Assembly (NCBI RefSeq): GCF_000761445.1
Contig: NZ_KN196470.1
Span: forward strand, 1,162,823-1,226,822
Source of the DNA: Oleiagrimonas soli
Lineage (GTDB): Bacteria > Pseudomonadota > Gammaproteobacteria > Xanthomonadales > Rhodanobacteraceae
DNA: 64,000 bases
Reading direction: 5' to 3'
Below are positions 29,110-39,336 of the stretch, piece after piece. The position numbers and the translations under genes were made by a program. How positions within the stretch are numbered: the first letter of the stretch is position 1; each line of letters opens with the position of its first letter. Under the pieces are notes generated by a model. That model saw only the letters and a program-made list of their open reading frames with translations, had not been told where the DNA came from and searched no databases.

Positions 29110-29733
29110 TCACGTGTCGAACAGGCCGGGTTCGAGCAGTTTGCGCACCGGCGCGAAGCTGCGGCGGTGTTCGGGGCACGGTCCCAGACGCTGCAGCGCC
29201 TGCAGATGTTCGGGAACGCCGTAGCCTTTGTGGCGTGCGAAGCCGTAGCCGGGATAGCGCGCGTCCAGCGCCTGCATGTGTCGATCGCGCGCCACCTTGG
29301 CCAGGATCGAGGCCGCGCCGATGCTGGGTTCGAGCGCGTCGCCGCCGATCACGGCCTGCGCCTCGCAGGGCAGATTGTCGGGCAGCTTGTTGCCGTCGAC
29401 CAGCAGGTACTCGGCCGCGGGATCCAGTCCGCGCGCGGCCTCGCGCATGCCGTGCAAGGTGGCCTGGTAGATGTTGATGCGGTCGATCTGCGCGCATTCG
29501 ACGAACACGATGCGCCAAGCCAGCGCGCGTTCCACGATGCGCGCGTAGAGCGTCTCGCGCCTGGCCTCGCTGAGCTGCTTGGAATCGTCCAGGCCACGGA
29601 TCGCGCGCGCCGGGTCGAGGATCACCGCGGCGACCACGACCGGCCCGGCCAGCGGCCCGCGTCCGGCTTCGTCGATGCCGGCGATGCGCAGCCCGGGATC
29701 CAGGCGCGCGCTGACGGGGCGGCGGCGGGGCAT
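29110..29733 (-). CDS. rnhB: Ribonuclease HII
   Basis: RNase HII removes ribonucleotides from DNA-RNA hybrids and single misincorporated ribonucleotides in DNA. The 207-residue protein (E. coli 198) has [14 protein letters not shown] with the catalytic Asp21 and Glu22, [11 protein letters not shown], and [21 protein letters not shown], all RNase HII motifs. The start is ATG 29733, one base after the lpxB stop, so the two are translationally linked. A longer open frame runs back into lpxB but is a shadow. Confidence 0.95.
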   Translation of the reverse strand: MPRRRPVSARLDPGLRIAGIDEAGRGPLAGPVVVAAVILDPARAIRGLDDSKQLSEARRETLYARIVERALAWRIVFVECAQIDRINIYQATLHGMREAARGLDPAAEYLLVDGNKLPDNLPCEAQAVIGGDALEPSIGAASILAKVARDRHMQALDARYPGYGFARHKGYGVPEHLQALQRLGPCPEHRRSFAPVRKLLEPGLFDT

Positions 29734-29734
29734 G

Positions 29735-30934
29735 TCAGCGTACGCGCTCGGGCAGCAGTTCGGCGATGGCGGTTGCGGCCTGTTCGGCGGCGCTGCCGTC
29801 CTGCTGTCCGTGCAGTTCGCGGTGCAGCGCCTCGAAGGCGGCAACGATGGCGCCGCGGCGCTGGCTGTCGCGGAACAGGTCGAGTACCGCCGCGGACACC
29901 TTGTCTACGGTGCAGTCGTCCTGCATCAGTTCCGGCACCAGGCGCTGACCGGCGAGGATGTTGGGCAGGGCGAAGGTGTCGGTCTTGATCAGCTTCAGCG
30001 CCTGCACGAAGCGGTAGGTCAGCGGCGCGACGCGGTAGCCGACCACCATCGGACGCTTGGCCAGCATCGCTTCCAGCGTGGCGGTGCCGGAGGCCAGCAG
30101 CACGACGTCGGCGGCCAGCATGGCCTCGTGGGCCTGGCCGTCGAGCAGGGTCAGCGGCGCGTTCGGTGCTCTCGCGATCAGTTGCTGCAGCGCTTCGCGG
30201 CAGCGCGCATTGGCCGCGGGCACCACGATGCGCAGGCCGGGCAGGGCCTGCGCCACGCGCGCCGCGGCTTCCAGGAACACTTGTCCGAGACGCTCGACTT
30301 CGGAACCGCGGCTGCCGGGCAGCACGGCCAGCACCGGCGCATCGTGCGTCAGTCCCAGCGTGTCGCGTGCGCCGATACGGTCGGCGACCAGCGGGAAGCG
30401 GTCGGCCAGTGGATGGCCGACGAAGCGCGCGTCGACGCCATGCCGTGCGTAGATCTCGGGCTCCATCGGGAACAGGCACAGCACGCGGTCGGCGCTGCGG
30501 CCGATCTTCTCCGCACGTTTCTCGCGCCACGCCCACACGGACGGGCTGACGTAGTGCACGGTGCGCAGCCCGCGCTGCTTGAGCGCGCGTTCGAGGCCGA
30601 GATTGAAGTCCGGTGCATCGATGCCGATGACGATGTCGGGGCGCAGCGCGGCGATGCGCTGGATCAGGCTGCGGCGCAGCTTCAGCAGGCGCGGCAGGTG
30701 CTTGAGCACTTCCAGGAAGCCCATCACCGACAGTTCGTGGATGTCGTGCCAGGCCTCGAAGCCGGCGGCCTGCATCTGCGGACCGCCGACGCCGACGATG
30801 CGTGCGTCCGGATAACGTTGGCGCAGGGCACGGATCAGCGCGCCGCCGAGCTGGTCACCGGAGGCTTCGCCGGCGATCACGACGAGGGTCGGCGCGTCCG
30901 CGCCCGTGCGGGCTTCGTGAAGTGTTTCGCTCAT
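29735..30934 (-). CDS. lpxB: Lipid-A-disaccharide synthase
   Basis: LpxB joins UDP-2,3-diacylglucosamine and lipid X into the lipid A disaccharide at the inner face of the cytoplasmic membrane. The 399-residue protein (E. coli 382) has the GT19 opening [42 protein letters not shown] and [14 protein letters not shown] 15-residue N-terminal extension precedes the first strand. It is followed by rnhB after one base and preceded by a 98-base gap to lpxA. Confidence 0.95.
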   Translation of the reverse strand: MSETLHEARTGADAPTLVVIAGEASGDQLGGALIRALRQRYPDARIVGVGGPQMQAAGFEAWHDIHELSVMGFLEVLKHLPRLLKLRRSLIQRIAALRPDIVIGIDAPDFNLGLERALKQRGLRTVHYVSPSVWAWREKRAEKIGRSADRVLCLFPMEPEIYARHGVDARFVGHPLADRFPLVADRIGARDTLGLTHDAPVLAVLPGSRGSEVERLGQVFLEAAARVAQALPGLRIVVPAANARCREALQQLIARAPNAPLTLLDGQAHEAMLAADVVLLASGTATLEAMLAKRPMVVGYRVAPLTYRFVQALKLIKTDTFALPNILAGQRLVPELMQDDCTVDKVSAAVLDLFRDSQRRGAIVAAFEALHRELHGQQDGSAAEQAATAIAELLPERVR

Positions 30935-31032
30935 CCTTCAGAGAATACGGGACATCGCCGCTGCCGTCGCGCGCGGGGGCGGCGCAGGTTGCAGAGGGTT
31001 CATGCTGCACCGTCGCGGGGACGGCGCACGGA

Positions 31033-31806
31033 TCAGCGTTTCAGCGAGCGTTCGCTGCGGGCGATGAAGTCGAGCATCGCCTTCACGTCGTCGCTCGAAT
31101 CGGCCTGTTCGTTCAGCCGTTCGCGCGCTTCGGCCAGCGGCAGGCCGGCCATGTACAGCGTGCGGTAGGCGCGACGGATGGTGGCGATGCGCTCCGGCTC
31201 GAAACCGCGACGCTTCAGGCCTTCGCTGTTGATGCCGCGCGGGCGGCCGTGTTCCTGCTTGCCCATGATGACGAACGGCGGCACGTCGGCGCCGACCAGG
31301 CAACCCATGCCGACAAAGGCATGCTCGCCGATCTTGCAGAACTGATGCACGCCGCTGAAGCCGGCCATGATGACCCAGTCGCCGACTTCCACGTGACCGG
31401 CCAGCGAGGCGTTGTTGGAGAACACCGTGTGGTTCCCGACCTGGCAGTCGTGGGCGATGTGCACGTAGGCCAGGAACCAGTTGTCGTTGCCGATGCGGGT
31501 CGCGCCGCCGCCGTCGCCGGTGCCGCGGTTGACGGTGACGAATTCGCGAAAGACGTTGTTGTCGCCGATGATCAGTTCGGCATGCTCTCCATGAAACTTC
31601 TTGTCCTGGGCGTCGCCGCCGATCGAGGCGAAGGAATGGACGTGGTTGTTCTTGCCGATGCGGGTCGGCCCTTCGATGACCACATGCGGCCCGATGATCG
31701 TGCCGGCGCCGATCTCGACATCCGCGCCGATGACGCTGAACGCGCCGACCTGAACGTCGTCGGCAAGGCGGGCCTTGGGGTCGATCTGGGCGCTGGCGTG
31801 AATCAT
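31033..31806 (-). CDS. lpxA: UDP-N-acetylglucosamine acyltransferase
   Basis: LpxA adds a 3-hydroxyacyl chain to UDP-GlcNAc, the first step of lipid A synthesis. The 257-residue protein (E. coli 262) is a left-handed beta-helix built from hexapeptide repeats, with the catalytic His in [11 protein letters not shown] and the C-terminal [11 protein letters not shown] helix domain. The start is set at ATG 31806: GAGGTGA, formed by the fabZ stop and following bases, lies at ideal distance. A GTG at 31815 is in frame but would overlap that ribosome binding site. Confidence 0.94.
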   Translation of the reverse strand: MIHASAQIDPKARLADDVQVGAFSVIGADVEIGAGTIIGPHVVIEGPTRIGKNNHVHSFASIGGDAQDKKFHGEHAELIIGDNNVFREFVTVNRGTGDGGGATRIGNDNWFLAYVHIAHDCQVGNHTVFSNNASLAGHVEVGDWVIMAGFSGVHQFCKIGEHAFVGMGCLVGADVPPFVIMGKQEHGRPRGINSEGLKRRGFEPERIATIRRAYRTLYMAGLPLAEARERLNEQADSSDDVKAMLDFIARSERSLKR

Positions 31807-31816
31807 CGCGGTCACC

Positions 31817-32275
31817 TCACTCGGCGCGGCCGGCGCACATCAGTTCGCAGCTGGCCACTTCGTTGCCGTCCACCACCGCGCGGGCCTCGAACAGGCCCAT
31901 GCCGCGCAGCATGCGCTTCAGACGCACTTCCAGGCGCAGCTGGTCGCCCGGCACCACCTTGGCGGCGAAGCGCGCCTTGTCGATCTTGGCCAGATAGAAC
32001 AGCGGTTTGGTGTCGGAGTCGCTCTTGCTGCTGAGCATGATCAGTGTACCGGCGGCCTGGGCCATGGCCTCGATCACCAGCACGCCGGGCATGACCGGGT
32101 GGTTCGGGAAATGACCCTGGAAGAACGGTTCGTTGATGGTCACGTTCTTGATCGCGACGACACGCTCGCCGGGTTCCAGTTCGATCACGCGATCGACCAG
32201 AAGAAAGGGATAGCGGTGCGGCAGGAGCTCCTGGATATGCTCCACGTTGACCGGCAGGTTGACGGTGTCACTCAT
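31817..32275 (-). CDS. fabZ: (3R)-hydroxyacyl-ACP dehydratase FabZ
   Basis: FabZ dehydrates 3-hydroxyacyl-ACP in fatty-acid elongation and competes with LpxA and LpxD for the same substrate pool. The 152-residue hot-dog protein (E. coli 151) has [12 protein letters not shown] and [20 protein letters not shown] with the catalytic His and Glu. AAAGGAAAG precedes ATG 32275. It overlaps the end of lpxD by 8 bases, and its TGA contributes to the lpxA ribosome binding site, so lpxD-fabZ-lpxA are tightly coupled. Confidence 0.95.
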   Translation of the reverse strand: MSDTVNLPVNVEHIQELLPHRYPFLLVDRVIELEPGERVVAIKNVTINEPFFQGHFPNHPVMPGVLVIEAMAQAAGTLIMLSSKSDSDTKPLFYLAKIDKARFAAKVVPGDQLRLEVRLKRMLRGMGLFEARAVVDGNEVASCELMCAGRAE

Positions 32276-33287
32276 GATCTTTCCTTTCCAGCGCCGTGAG
32301 GCGGCGCGCGTACTCGTCCAGCTTCTTGAAGCGTGCGGCATTGCGGCGCCACAGACGATTGTCTTGCAGCGGCACGCCGGATGAATATTCGCCCGGTTCG
32401 CGAATCGAATGCGTCACCAGGCTCTTGGCGGTAATGGTAACCCGGTCGGTCACTTCCAGATGCCCGAGGATGCCGGCGTTGCCGCCGATCAGGCACCAAC
32501 TACCGATTTTCGCGCTGCCGGCCACCGCGCTGCAACCGGCCATGGCCGTGTGCGCGCCGATGCTGACGTTGTGGGCGACCTGGATCTGGTTGTCCAGACG
32601 CACGTCCTCGGCCAGCACGGTGTCTTCCAGTGCGCCGCGGTCGATGGTGGTGTTGGCGCCGATCTCGCAGTCGTCGCCGATGCGCACGCCGCCGAGCTGC
32701 GGCACCTTGGTCCAGTGCCCCGCGTCCACGGCGATGCCGAAGCCGTCGGCGCCGATCACCGCGCCCGGGTGCACCTGCACGCGGCGGCCGAGGCGCACGC
32801 GGATGACCAGGGTCACGCGTGCGATCAGGCGCGACTGCGCGCCAACCACGCAGTCCGGTCCGACCATGCAATAGGGGCCGAGCACGGCGCCGTCCTCGAC
32901 GCGCGCGTTGTCCTCGATCACGCAGTAGGGGCCGATGCTGGCCGTCTCGGCGACGATGGCACTGTCGGCGACGACGGCGGTCGGATGGATGCCGGGTTCG
33001 GCCGCGGCGCGCTTCTCGAACAGCGCGGCGATCTTGGCGAAGGCGAGGTACGGATCGCGCGCGATCAGGGCCGGCGTGGGGCAGGACTCGGCAGCGTCGG
33101 CGGCGAGCACCACGGCGGACGCGTGCGTTTCCTGCATCTGTGCGGTGTAGCGTGCATTGGCCAGGAAGGTCAGCTGGCCCGGTCCGGCCGAGGCCAGCGT
33201 GCCGACGCCCTCGATGCGCGTCGCGGTATCTCCCTGGACGTGCAGGTCGAATCGTTCGGCCAGTTCGGCCAGCGTGAAACTGCTCAC
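32268..33287 (-). CDS. lpxD: UDP-3-O-acylglucosamine N-acyltransferase
   Basis: LpxD adds the second 3-hydroxyacyl chain, on the amino group, in lipid A synthesis. The 339-residue protein (E. coli 341) has an N-terminal uridine-binding domain (TFLANARYTAQM), a hexapeptide beta-helix with GADGFGIA, NTTIDRGALEDT and the catalytic HNVSIG region, and a C-terminal helix. The start is GTG at 33287 with GGGGAG in front. The usual skp gene is not found upstream. Confidence 0.95.
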   Translation of the reverse strand: MSSFTLAELAERFDLHVQGDTATRIEGVGTLASAGPGQLTFLANARYTAQMQETHASAVVLAADAAESCPTPALIARDPYLAFAKIAALFEKRAAAEPGIHPTAVVADSAIVAETASIGPYCVIEDNARVEDGAVLGPYCMVGPDCVVGAQSRLIARVTLVIRVRLGRRVQVHPGAVIGADGFGIAVDAGHWTKVPQLGGVRIGDDCEIGANTTIDRGALEDTVLAEDVRLDNQIQVAHNVSIGAHTAMAGCSAVAGSAKIGSWCLIGGNAGILGHLEVTDRVTITAKSLVTHSIREPGEYSSGVPLQDNRLWRRNAARFKKLDEYARRLTALERKDHE

Positions 33288-33434
33288 ACGGTACTCCCCT
33301 GCCGTCGAACGGCGAAGCGATGAAGGTCATCCGTGGCCGACGCGCTCGTCCGCGTCATCGCACCACGGGCATCGCCGGCGCATGTGCGCGCGACGACGGA
33401 CCCGGATTCTACGACCAGAAGGCCTTGTTCGCCC

Positions 33435-33460
33435 GGAACCGCCCCGCAAAGGGCGGTTCC
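33435..33460 (-). terminator. hairpin downstream of bamA
   Basis: GGAACCGCCC at 33435-33444 and GGGCGGTTCC at 33451-33460 form a perfect 10-bp stem with a six-base loop. It lies 28 bases behind the bamA stop on the minus strand, in the 201-base gap before lpxD. No T-run follows, so it may attenuate rather than fully stop transcription. The rest of the gap holds no gene. Confidence 0.55.
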
Positions 33461-33488
33461 GATCGCGTCGTACGGCGCTCGGAACGAC

Positions 33489-35801
33489 TTAGAACTGGTT
33501 GCCGAAGGTGAACTGCAGACGTTCTTCGTAGCGATGGTCCTGCGGCTGGTCGCGGAACGGCACGGCGAAGCTGATCACCAGCGGACCGATCGGCGCCTGC
33601 CATTGCAGCGACAATCCGTAGGAGGCGCGCAGTTGACTGGCATCGAAGGAGTTGTAGTCCTTGTATACATTGCCGACGTCGACGAACGCGGCCACGCGCG
33701 CGGTGCTGACGTCCTTCAGCGCGGGGATCGGCAGGAACATCTGCGCCGTGCCCTTGACCTTGAAGGCGCCGCCGATCGGCTGCGCATAGCCGTAGGCCGG
33801 CACGTAGGCGCGCGGACCCAGAGTGTTGTCCTGGTAACCGCGGACGTCCTGCACGCCGCCTGCGTAGTAGTTCTCCCAGAACGGGAAGTCGTATTGCTTG
33901 TCCTTGCCGTAGGTCTTGCCGTAGCCGAGCTGGCCGTCCAGCAGCAGCACGAAGCCGCCGCCCACGGGCCAGTAATGGTTGCCGTGGTAGTAAGCCTTCC
34001 AGTACTGCACGGTGGAGCCGGGCAGGGCCGCGCTCACGGACAGCGATTCCACGCCGCCGCGTGTCGGCGCCCAGTAGTAGTTGCGGGTGTCGCGCGAGTA
34101 GCCGATGGTGCCGGTCCAGGAATGGATCGTCTTGTTGCCGATCAGGTTCTGGTAGTCGATCAGCTGCTGCGGCGAGTAGCCCGGATACAGGTTGATCTTG
34201 TTGCTGGTGACGCCCAGGCCGAACTGCAGGCGGTCGACCTCGCTCACCGGCACGCCGATCGTGGTCGAGAACGAGCGCGTGCTGTTGGTGTAGTTGGCGA
34301 AGTCGGTGTTGCCGTAGTCCAGCTTGCTGTAGGTGGCGTTGTAGCCGATGCTGACGCCGTCGTCGGTCAGATACGGATTGACGTAGCCGAGCTGGATTTG
34401 CGAATAGTAGTTGCTCTTTTGCACGGCCACGGAGAACTTGTCGCCGCTGCCGAGGAAGTTGTTCTGCGAAACCGAGGCGCTGAAGATCACGCCGGAATAC
34501 TGCGAGTAGCCCACGCCGAACATCAGGCTGCCGGAGGACTTCTCCTCGACCTTGACGTTGAGATCGACCTCGTCGTCCGTGCCCGGGACGCGCTGGGTGT
34601 CGACCTTCACGTCGTCCTTGAAGTAGCCCAGCGTCTGCAGGCGGCGCTTCGAGGCGTCGATGGCGGCCTGGCTGTACCAGGAACCCTCGAGCTGGCGCAT
34701 CTCGCGACGCAGCACCGAATCCTGGGTCTTGGTATTGCCCTGGAAGTTGATGCGGCGCACGTACACGCGCTTGCCCGGCTTGACGTAGAACGTCATGTCG
34801 GCGGTGCGTTTTTCCTTGTCCAGCTTGGGTACCACCTGTACCTCGGCGAAGGCATAGCCGATGTTGGACAGCACGCTCTTGATGGCCTTCTTGCTTTGCT
34901 CGACCAGGTAGCGGTTGAAGGTGTCGCCCTTCTTCATGAACACCAGCGAGCGAATGGTCTTCTCGGGCAGGATCAGGTTGCCGAGCAGGTGCACGCCGGA
35001 GATCTTGTACACCTCGCCCTGCTTGATGCTGGCGGTGATGTACATCTTGCGCTTGTCGGGACTGATCATCACCTGCGTCGAGTTGACGTTGAAGTCCGCG
35101 TAGCCGCGATCCATGTAGTACGAATCGAGCTTCTTCAGGTCGCCGGAGAGTTTTTCCTTCGAGTACTGGTCGTCCTTGGTGTACCAGGACAGCCAGTTGC
35201 TGGTGTCGGACTCGAAGCCGTCGCGAATCTGCTTGTCGCTGAAAGCGGTGTTGCCGACGATGTTGATGGCCTTGATGCGGGCCGTCTCGCCTTCGCGCAC
35301 CACGATGTCGAGCGACACGCGGTTGCGGTCCAGGCGGGTGACGTGCGTCTTCACCGAGACGTTGTACTTGCCGCGGTTGTAGTACTGCGTGATCAGTTCG
35401 TCCTGCACGCGACGCAGCGCCAGCGGGTCGAAGGTGTCGCCTTCGACCAGGCCGATCTGCTTCAGGCCTTTCTTCAGGTCATCGGTCTTGATGGCCTTGT
35501 TGCCGCGGATGTTGAGCTTGGCGATCGACGGACGTTCGACCACCTTGATCACCAGGATGTCGCCCTGGCGTTCGAGCTCCACGTCGCTGAAGAAGCCGGT
35601 ATCGAACAGTGCCTTGATGGACTGCTTGGCATTGCTCTCGGTCAGCGTGTCGCCCTTGGCGACCGGCAGATAGCTATAGACGGTGCCGGCAGCGATGCGC
35701 TGCAGGCCGTCGACTCGGATGTCGGAGATCGTGAACGGCTGCATGGCCACGGCCTTGGCGGTCATGGAGGCGAGCAGGATCAGGGCGGCGATACGCTTCA
35801 T
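33489..35801 (-). CDS. bamA: BamA, outer-membrane protein assembly factor
   Basis: BamA inserts beta-barrel proteins into the outer membrane as core of the BAM complex. The 770-residue protein (E. coli 810) has a signal peptide (1-19, ending KAVAM), five POTRA domains starting FTISDIRVDGLQRI, and an Omp85 barrel with the conserved VRGYQDNTLGPR loop motif and a C-terminal FTFGNQF ending in Phe. The start is ATG 35801; the frame is open upstream, but the signal peptide begins here. rseP lies 64 bases before it. skp is absent from the usual position behind it. Confidence 0.96.
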   Translation of the reverse strand: MKRIAALILLASMTAKAVAMQPFTISDIRVDGLQRIAAGTVYSYLPVAKGDTLTESNAKQSIKALFDTGFFSDVELERQGDILVIKVVERPSIAKLNIRGNKAIKTDDLKKGLKQIGLVEGDTFDPLALRRVQDELITQYYNRGKYNVSVKTHVTRLDRNRVSLDIVVREGETARIKAINIVGNTAFSDKQIRDGFESDTSNWLSWYTKDDQYSKEKLSGDLKKLDSYYMDRGYADFNVNSTQVMISPDKRKMYITASIKQGEVYKISGVHLLGNLILPEKTIRSLVFMKKGDTFNRYLVEQSKKAIKSVLSNIGYAFAEVQVVPKLDKEKRTADMTFYVKPGKRVYVRRINFQGNTKTQDSVLRREMRQLEGSWYSQAAIDASKRRLQTLGYFKDDVKVDTQRVPGTDDEVDLNVKVEEKSSGSLMFGVGYSQYSGVIFSASVSQNNFLGSGDKFSVAVQKSNYYSQIQLGYVNPYLTDDGVSIGYNATYSKLDYGNTDFANYTNSTRSFSTTIGVPVSEVDRLQFGLGVTSNKINLYPGYSPQQLIDYQNLIGNKTIHSWTGTIGYSRDTRNYYWAPTRGGVESLSVSAALPGSTVQYWKAYYHGNHYWPVGGGFVLLLDGQLGYGKTYGKDKQYDFPFWENYYAGGVQDVRGYQDNTLGPRAYVPAYGYAQPIGGAFKVKGTAQMFLPIPALKDVSTARVAAFVDVGNVYKDYNSFDASQLRASYGLSLQWQAPIGPLVISFAVPFRDQPQDHRYEERLQFTFGNQF

Positions 35802-35865
35802 CGTCGATTCCAGTGGGTGATGCGCAAGTACGCGGCTCCAGGCCGCGGCGAATAGGAGCCTCGGT

Positions 35866-37212
35866 TCAAGACGAGAGTCCGAGAATATCGTTGTACAGAG
35901 CCAGACCGACCAGGCAGGCGAGCACGGCGAGGCCGACCATCTGGCCAGCAATCATGGTGCGTTCGCTGACCGGGCTGCCCTTGACCAGCTCGATAAGGTA
36001 ATACAGCAGGTGCCCGCCGTCCAAGACGGGAATCGGCAGCAGGTTGATCACGGCCAGACTCAGCGACACCAGTCCGAGGAAGCCGAGGAACCAGCTCAGC
36101 CCCATCTGGGCCGAGGCATTGGCGACGCGGGCGATGGTGATGACGCCGGACAGATTGCGCGCCGAGGCCTGGCCGGTGAGGATGCGACCGATCATCTGGA
36201 AGGTGGTCGCGGTCTTGTCCCAGGTGGCGCCGAAGGCCTTGTCGAGCGCCGTGACCGGTCCGTAACGGAGCGTCGCGGTTTCGAGCTTCGACGCGGCCGG
36301 GTAGATGCCGATGATCCAGCGGGTCGGGTCGCCGGTCGTATCGTGCTTCGGCTGCAGCTTCACGCTCAGATCGCGTCCGTCGCGCCGCAGGCCCAGCGTG
36401 ACGGTATCGGCATGCTTCATGGCGGCCTGGATCAGCGTGCCGATGTCGGTGAATTCGCGGACCGGCTCGCCGTCGACGCTGAGCACGCGGTCGCCGCTGC
36501 GGATGCCTGCTTGCAGCGCCGCGCTATCGGGTTCGAGCTTGCCGACCACGGGCGGCACGCCGCCCGGGAGCAGGCCGATGCGGTCGAACGAGGTGTTCAC
36601 GGCAACGTCGGCGGGCAACTGGTCCAGCGGTAGCGTGAAAGGAAGCTCGTTGCCGTTGCGGCGTATCAGCAGGTGCGAGGGATGACGCAGCAGTGCGTCC
36701 TCGGAGATGGCATCGAGCGCGCCGCTCCAGGTCACGACCTTGCGGCCGTCGACGGCCAGGATCCGGTCGCCGCTCTGGATGCCGGCCTGGGCCGCCAGCG
36801 TCTGCGCCGGCGGCGCGGCGAGCACGGGCACGGCATCCGGCTTGCCGATCACGAACATCAGCCAGAATGCGGCCACGGCGAAGATCAGGTTGAAGCCCGG
36901 TCCGGCGGCGACGATGGCGATGCGTTTCCACACGCTCTTGCCGGTGAACTCCTGGTCCTTCTGGTCGTCCGGCACGTCGCCTTCGCGGGCGTCGAGCATC
37001 TTCACGTAGCCGCCGAGCGGAATCATGGCGATGCGGTATTCGGTGCCGTCACGGCCGATGCGGCTCCAGATCGCGCGGCCGAAACCGACCGAGAAGCGCA
37101 GCACTTTCACGCCACAGCGACGTGCCACCCAGAAGTGACCGAACTCGTGGAAGGTCACCAGCAGGCCGAGGGTGACGATCAGCCACCATACGGAACCAAA
37201 AAATGTGCTCAT
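35866..37212 (-). CDS. rseP: RseP, site-2 intramembrane zinc protease
   Basis: RseP cuts anti-sigma factor RseA and remnant signal peptides within the membrane, completing the envelope-stress signal started by DegS. The 448-residue protein (E. coli 450) has HEFGH at 22-26 in the first transmembrane helix, two PDZ domains (around AAQAGIQSGDRILAVDG and AALQAGIRSGDRVLSVDG), and PVLDGGHLL with the third zinc ligand in a C-terminal membrane helix. It lies between dxr and bamA, the conserved order. Confidence 0.96.
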   Translation of the reverse strand: MSTFFGSVWWLIVTLGLLVTFHEFGHFWVARRCGVKVLRFSVGFGRAIWSRIGRDGTEYRIAMIPLGGYVKMLDAREGDVPDDQKDQEFTGKSVWKRIAIVAAGPGFNLIFAVAAFWLMFVIGKPDAVPVLAAPPAQTLAAQAGIQSGDRILAVDGRKVVTWSGALDAISEDALLRHPSHLLIRRNGNELPFTLPLDQLPADVAVNTSFDRIGLLPGGVPPVVGKLEPDSAALQAGIRSGDRVLSVDGEPVREFTDIGTLIQAAMKHADTVTLGLRRDGRDLSVKLQPKHDTTGDPTRWIIGIYPAASKLETATLRYGPVTALDKAFGATWDKTATTFQMIGRILTGQASARNLSGVITIARVANASAQMGLSWFLGFLGLVSLSLAVINLLPIPVLDGGHLLYYLIELVKGSPVSERTMIAGQMVGLAVLACLVGLALYNDILGLSS

Positions 37213-37281
37213 GCAGTCGTCAGGTCGTGAATCAGCAGCAGAACGGAGGTACACCGCGCGGGGCGGCGTGATCGGTGTAGC

Positions 37282-38457
37282 TTAGCAGCGTCCGCCGATA
37301 CAACGGCGGGCCGTATCGCGAGCCATGAGATCACGCGCCCTGAGTGTCGGGATATCGACCACGGGTTCGGCGGGCAGTTCCGCAAGGACTTGCTCGATGA
37401 CGTCGGCAATGCCCAGGAACGGCAGCGTTCCTTCCAGAAATGCGGCCACGGCCACTTCGTTGGCAGCGTTCAGCAGCGTGGTGGCGTCACCGCCCTCGCG
37501 CAGTGCCTGGAAGGCCAGGTCGAGGCAGCGGAAGGTGTCGGTGTCGGGCGGCTCGAAATCGAGGCGTGCGGCGGCGGCGAGGTCCAGCGGCGGCACGCCG
37601 GCCTCGATGCGCTCGGGCCAAGCCAGCGCATGCGCCAGCGCCGTGCGCATGTCCGGATTGCCCAGTTGCGCCAGGACCGAGCCGTCGGCGTACTCGACCA
37701 GCGAATGCACCAGGCTCTGCCGGTGCACGACCACATCGATGATGTCGGGCGACGCGCCGAACAGGTGGTGCGCCTCGATGACTTCCAGGCCCTTGTTCAT
37801 CAGCGTGGCCGAGTCGACCGAAATCTTGCGGCCCATGCTCCAGTTCGGATGCGCGCAGGCCTGGGCGGGCGTGATGGCGTGCAGGTCCTTGCGGCTGCGG
37901 CCGCGGAACGGACCGCCGGAAGCGGTCAGGATCAGCTTGCGCACGCCGGCCGAAGCCAGGGCGGGGCGCTCGCCGGGCAGGCACTGGAAGATGGCGTTGT
38001 GCTCGGAATCGACCGGGATCAGCTCGCCACCGCCTTCGTGCAGCGCCTGCATCAGCAGCGCGCCGGCCATCACCACCGATTCCTTGTTCGCCAGCAGCAG
38101 ACGCTTGCCGGCGCGCGCGGCGGCGAGCGTGGAGTCGAGACCGGCCGCGCCGACGATGGCGGCGACGACGGTGTCGCACAACGGATCGGCGGCGGCCTCG
38201 CGGATGGCGTCCATGCCGGAGCGCACTTCGCAGGCGACATGCGCGGCGTCCAGGCGTCGGCGCAGATCGGCTTCCATCGCCGAATCGGCCAGGATGGCCA
38301 TCTGCGGCCGGAACTGCGCGCACAGTTGTGCCAGCTTTTCGCTGTTGCGATGCGCGGCGAGGACGCCAACGCGGAAGCGATCGGGATGGCGCGCGACCAC
38401 GTCCAGCGTGCTGCCGCCGATCGAACCGGTGGCGCCGAAGATCGCCAGCGTCCTCAT
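37282..38457 (-). CDS. dxr: 1-deoxy-D-xylulose 5-phosphate reductoisomerase
   Basis: Dxr converts DXP to MEP with NADPH, the committed step of the MEP isoprenoid pathway that feeds IspA and UppS in this window. The 391-residue protein (E. coli 398) has the nucleotide-binding [39 protein letters not shown] with metal ligands, the SGGPFR loop and the [15 protein letters not shown] segment. The start is ATG 38457, where the family N-terminus begins. It lies 37 bases after cdsA. Confidence 0.96.
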   Translation of the reverse strand: MRTLAIFGATGSIGGSTLDVVARHPDRFRVGVLAAHRNSEKLAQLCAQFRPQMAILADSAMEADLRRRLDAAHVACEVRSGMDAIREAAADPLCDTVVAAIVGAAGLDSTLAAARAGKRLLLANKESVVMAGALLMQALHEGGGELIPVDSEHNAIFQCLPGERPALASAGVRKLILTASGGPFRGRSRKDLHAITPAQACAHPNWSMGRKISVDSATLMNKGLEVIEAHHLFGASPDIIDVVVHRQSLVHSLVEYADGSVLAQLGNPDMRTALAHALAWPERIEAGVPPLDLAAAARLDFEPPDTDTFRCLDLAFQALREGGDATTLLNAANEVAVAAFLEGTLPFLGIADVIEQVLAELPAEPVVDIPTLRARDLMARDTARRCIGGRC

Positions 38458-38494
38458 GCGCCCGCCTTCGCGGATCGTGCCGCTCGCGAACGCA

Positions 38495-39316
38495 TCACAG
38501 CCCCAGCAGCAGCTTGACGATGACGAACGCCGGCAGCGCCGCGAACACGCTGTCCAGACGGTCGAGCAGGCCACCGTGGCCCGGGAACAGCGTGCCGGAA
38601 TCCTTGATGTCGGCCTGACGCTTGAACAGGCTTTCGATCAGGTCGCCCAGGATCGAGGCGGCCACCGTGACCACGCCCAGCAACAGCATGCCCAGCAACG
38701 CGGCCGGATGGCGCACGTGCAGCAGCCAGCCGCCGACCACGCTGACCGCGCCGCCCAGCGCCAGCGCCCCGTAGACGCCGGCCCAGGTCTTGCCCGGGCT
38801 GATGCGCGGCGCCAGCTTGCGCTTGCCGAACAGGCGGCCGGAGAAATACGCGCCGGTGTCGGCGGCCCAGACGATCAGGATCGCCAGCAGCACCCACCAC
38901 GGGCCGTGCGGCTGGCCGTGCATGCCGATCAGGGCCAACCAGGCGGGCACGAAGATCAGCAGGCCGACCAGTAGTTTCAGCAGCGCATTCTCGCGCGTCG
39001 GCGCGGCCGCGAAGCTGTAGTTGCGCAGCCACAGCAGGCTGGTCAGCCACCACAGCACGCCCACGGCGACGCCCAGCGTCCAGGCCCATGGATGCGTGCG
39101 CAGCGTCCATAGCACGCCGAGCAGGATCAGCGTCAGCAGCAGCCAGGCCGCGCGCGTTGCGCGCTTGCGCACGCCGCACAGACGCGTCCACTCCCACTGT
39201 GCAGCCAGGAACACGAGGCCGACGATGACGCCGAACAGCCAGGTCGGCGGCAGCAGCATCACCGCCAGAGCAAGCGGAATGAGGAGCAGGGCAGTGAGGA
39301 TGCGCTGTACGAGCAT
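38495..39316 (-). CDS. cdsA: CDP-diacylglycerol synthase (phosphatidate cytidylyltransferase)
   Basis: CdsA makes CDP-diacylglycerol from CTP and phosphatidic acid, the precursor of all membrane phospholipids. The 273-residue protein (E. coli 285) is a multi-pass membrane protein of about eight helices. It ends with the signature block S-x-L-G-D-L-x-E-S-x-x-K-R, then [19 protein letters not shown]. It follows uppS after 20 bases. Confidence 0.95.
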   Translation of the reverse strand: MLVQRILTALLLIPLALAVMLLPPTWLFGVIVGLVFLAAQWEWTRLCGVRKRATRAAWLLLTLILLGVLWTLRTHPWAWTLGVAVGVLWWLTSLLWLRNYSFAAAPTRENALLKLLVGLLIFVPAWLALIGMHGQPHGPWWVLLAILIVWAADTGAYFSGRLFGKRKLAPRISPGKTWAGVYGALALGGAVSVVGGWLLHVRHPAALLGMLLLGVVTVAASILGDLIESLFKRQADIKDSGTLFPGHGGLLDRLDSVFAALPAFVIVKLLLGL

Positions 39317-39336
39317 GCGATACGGTCGTCCCTAGG

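Noticed and set aside
33333-35855. An 840-codon plus-strand frame opposite bamA
   Set aside because: Shadow of the bamA frame in GC-rich DNA; no ribosome binding site or family.
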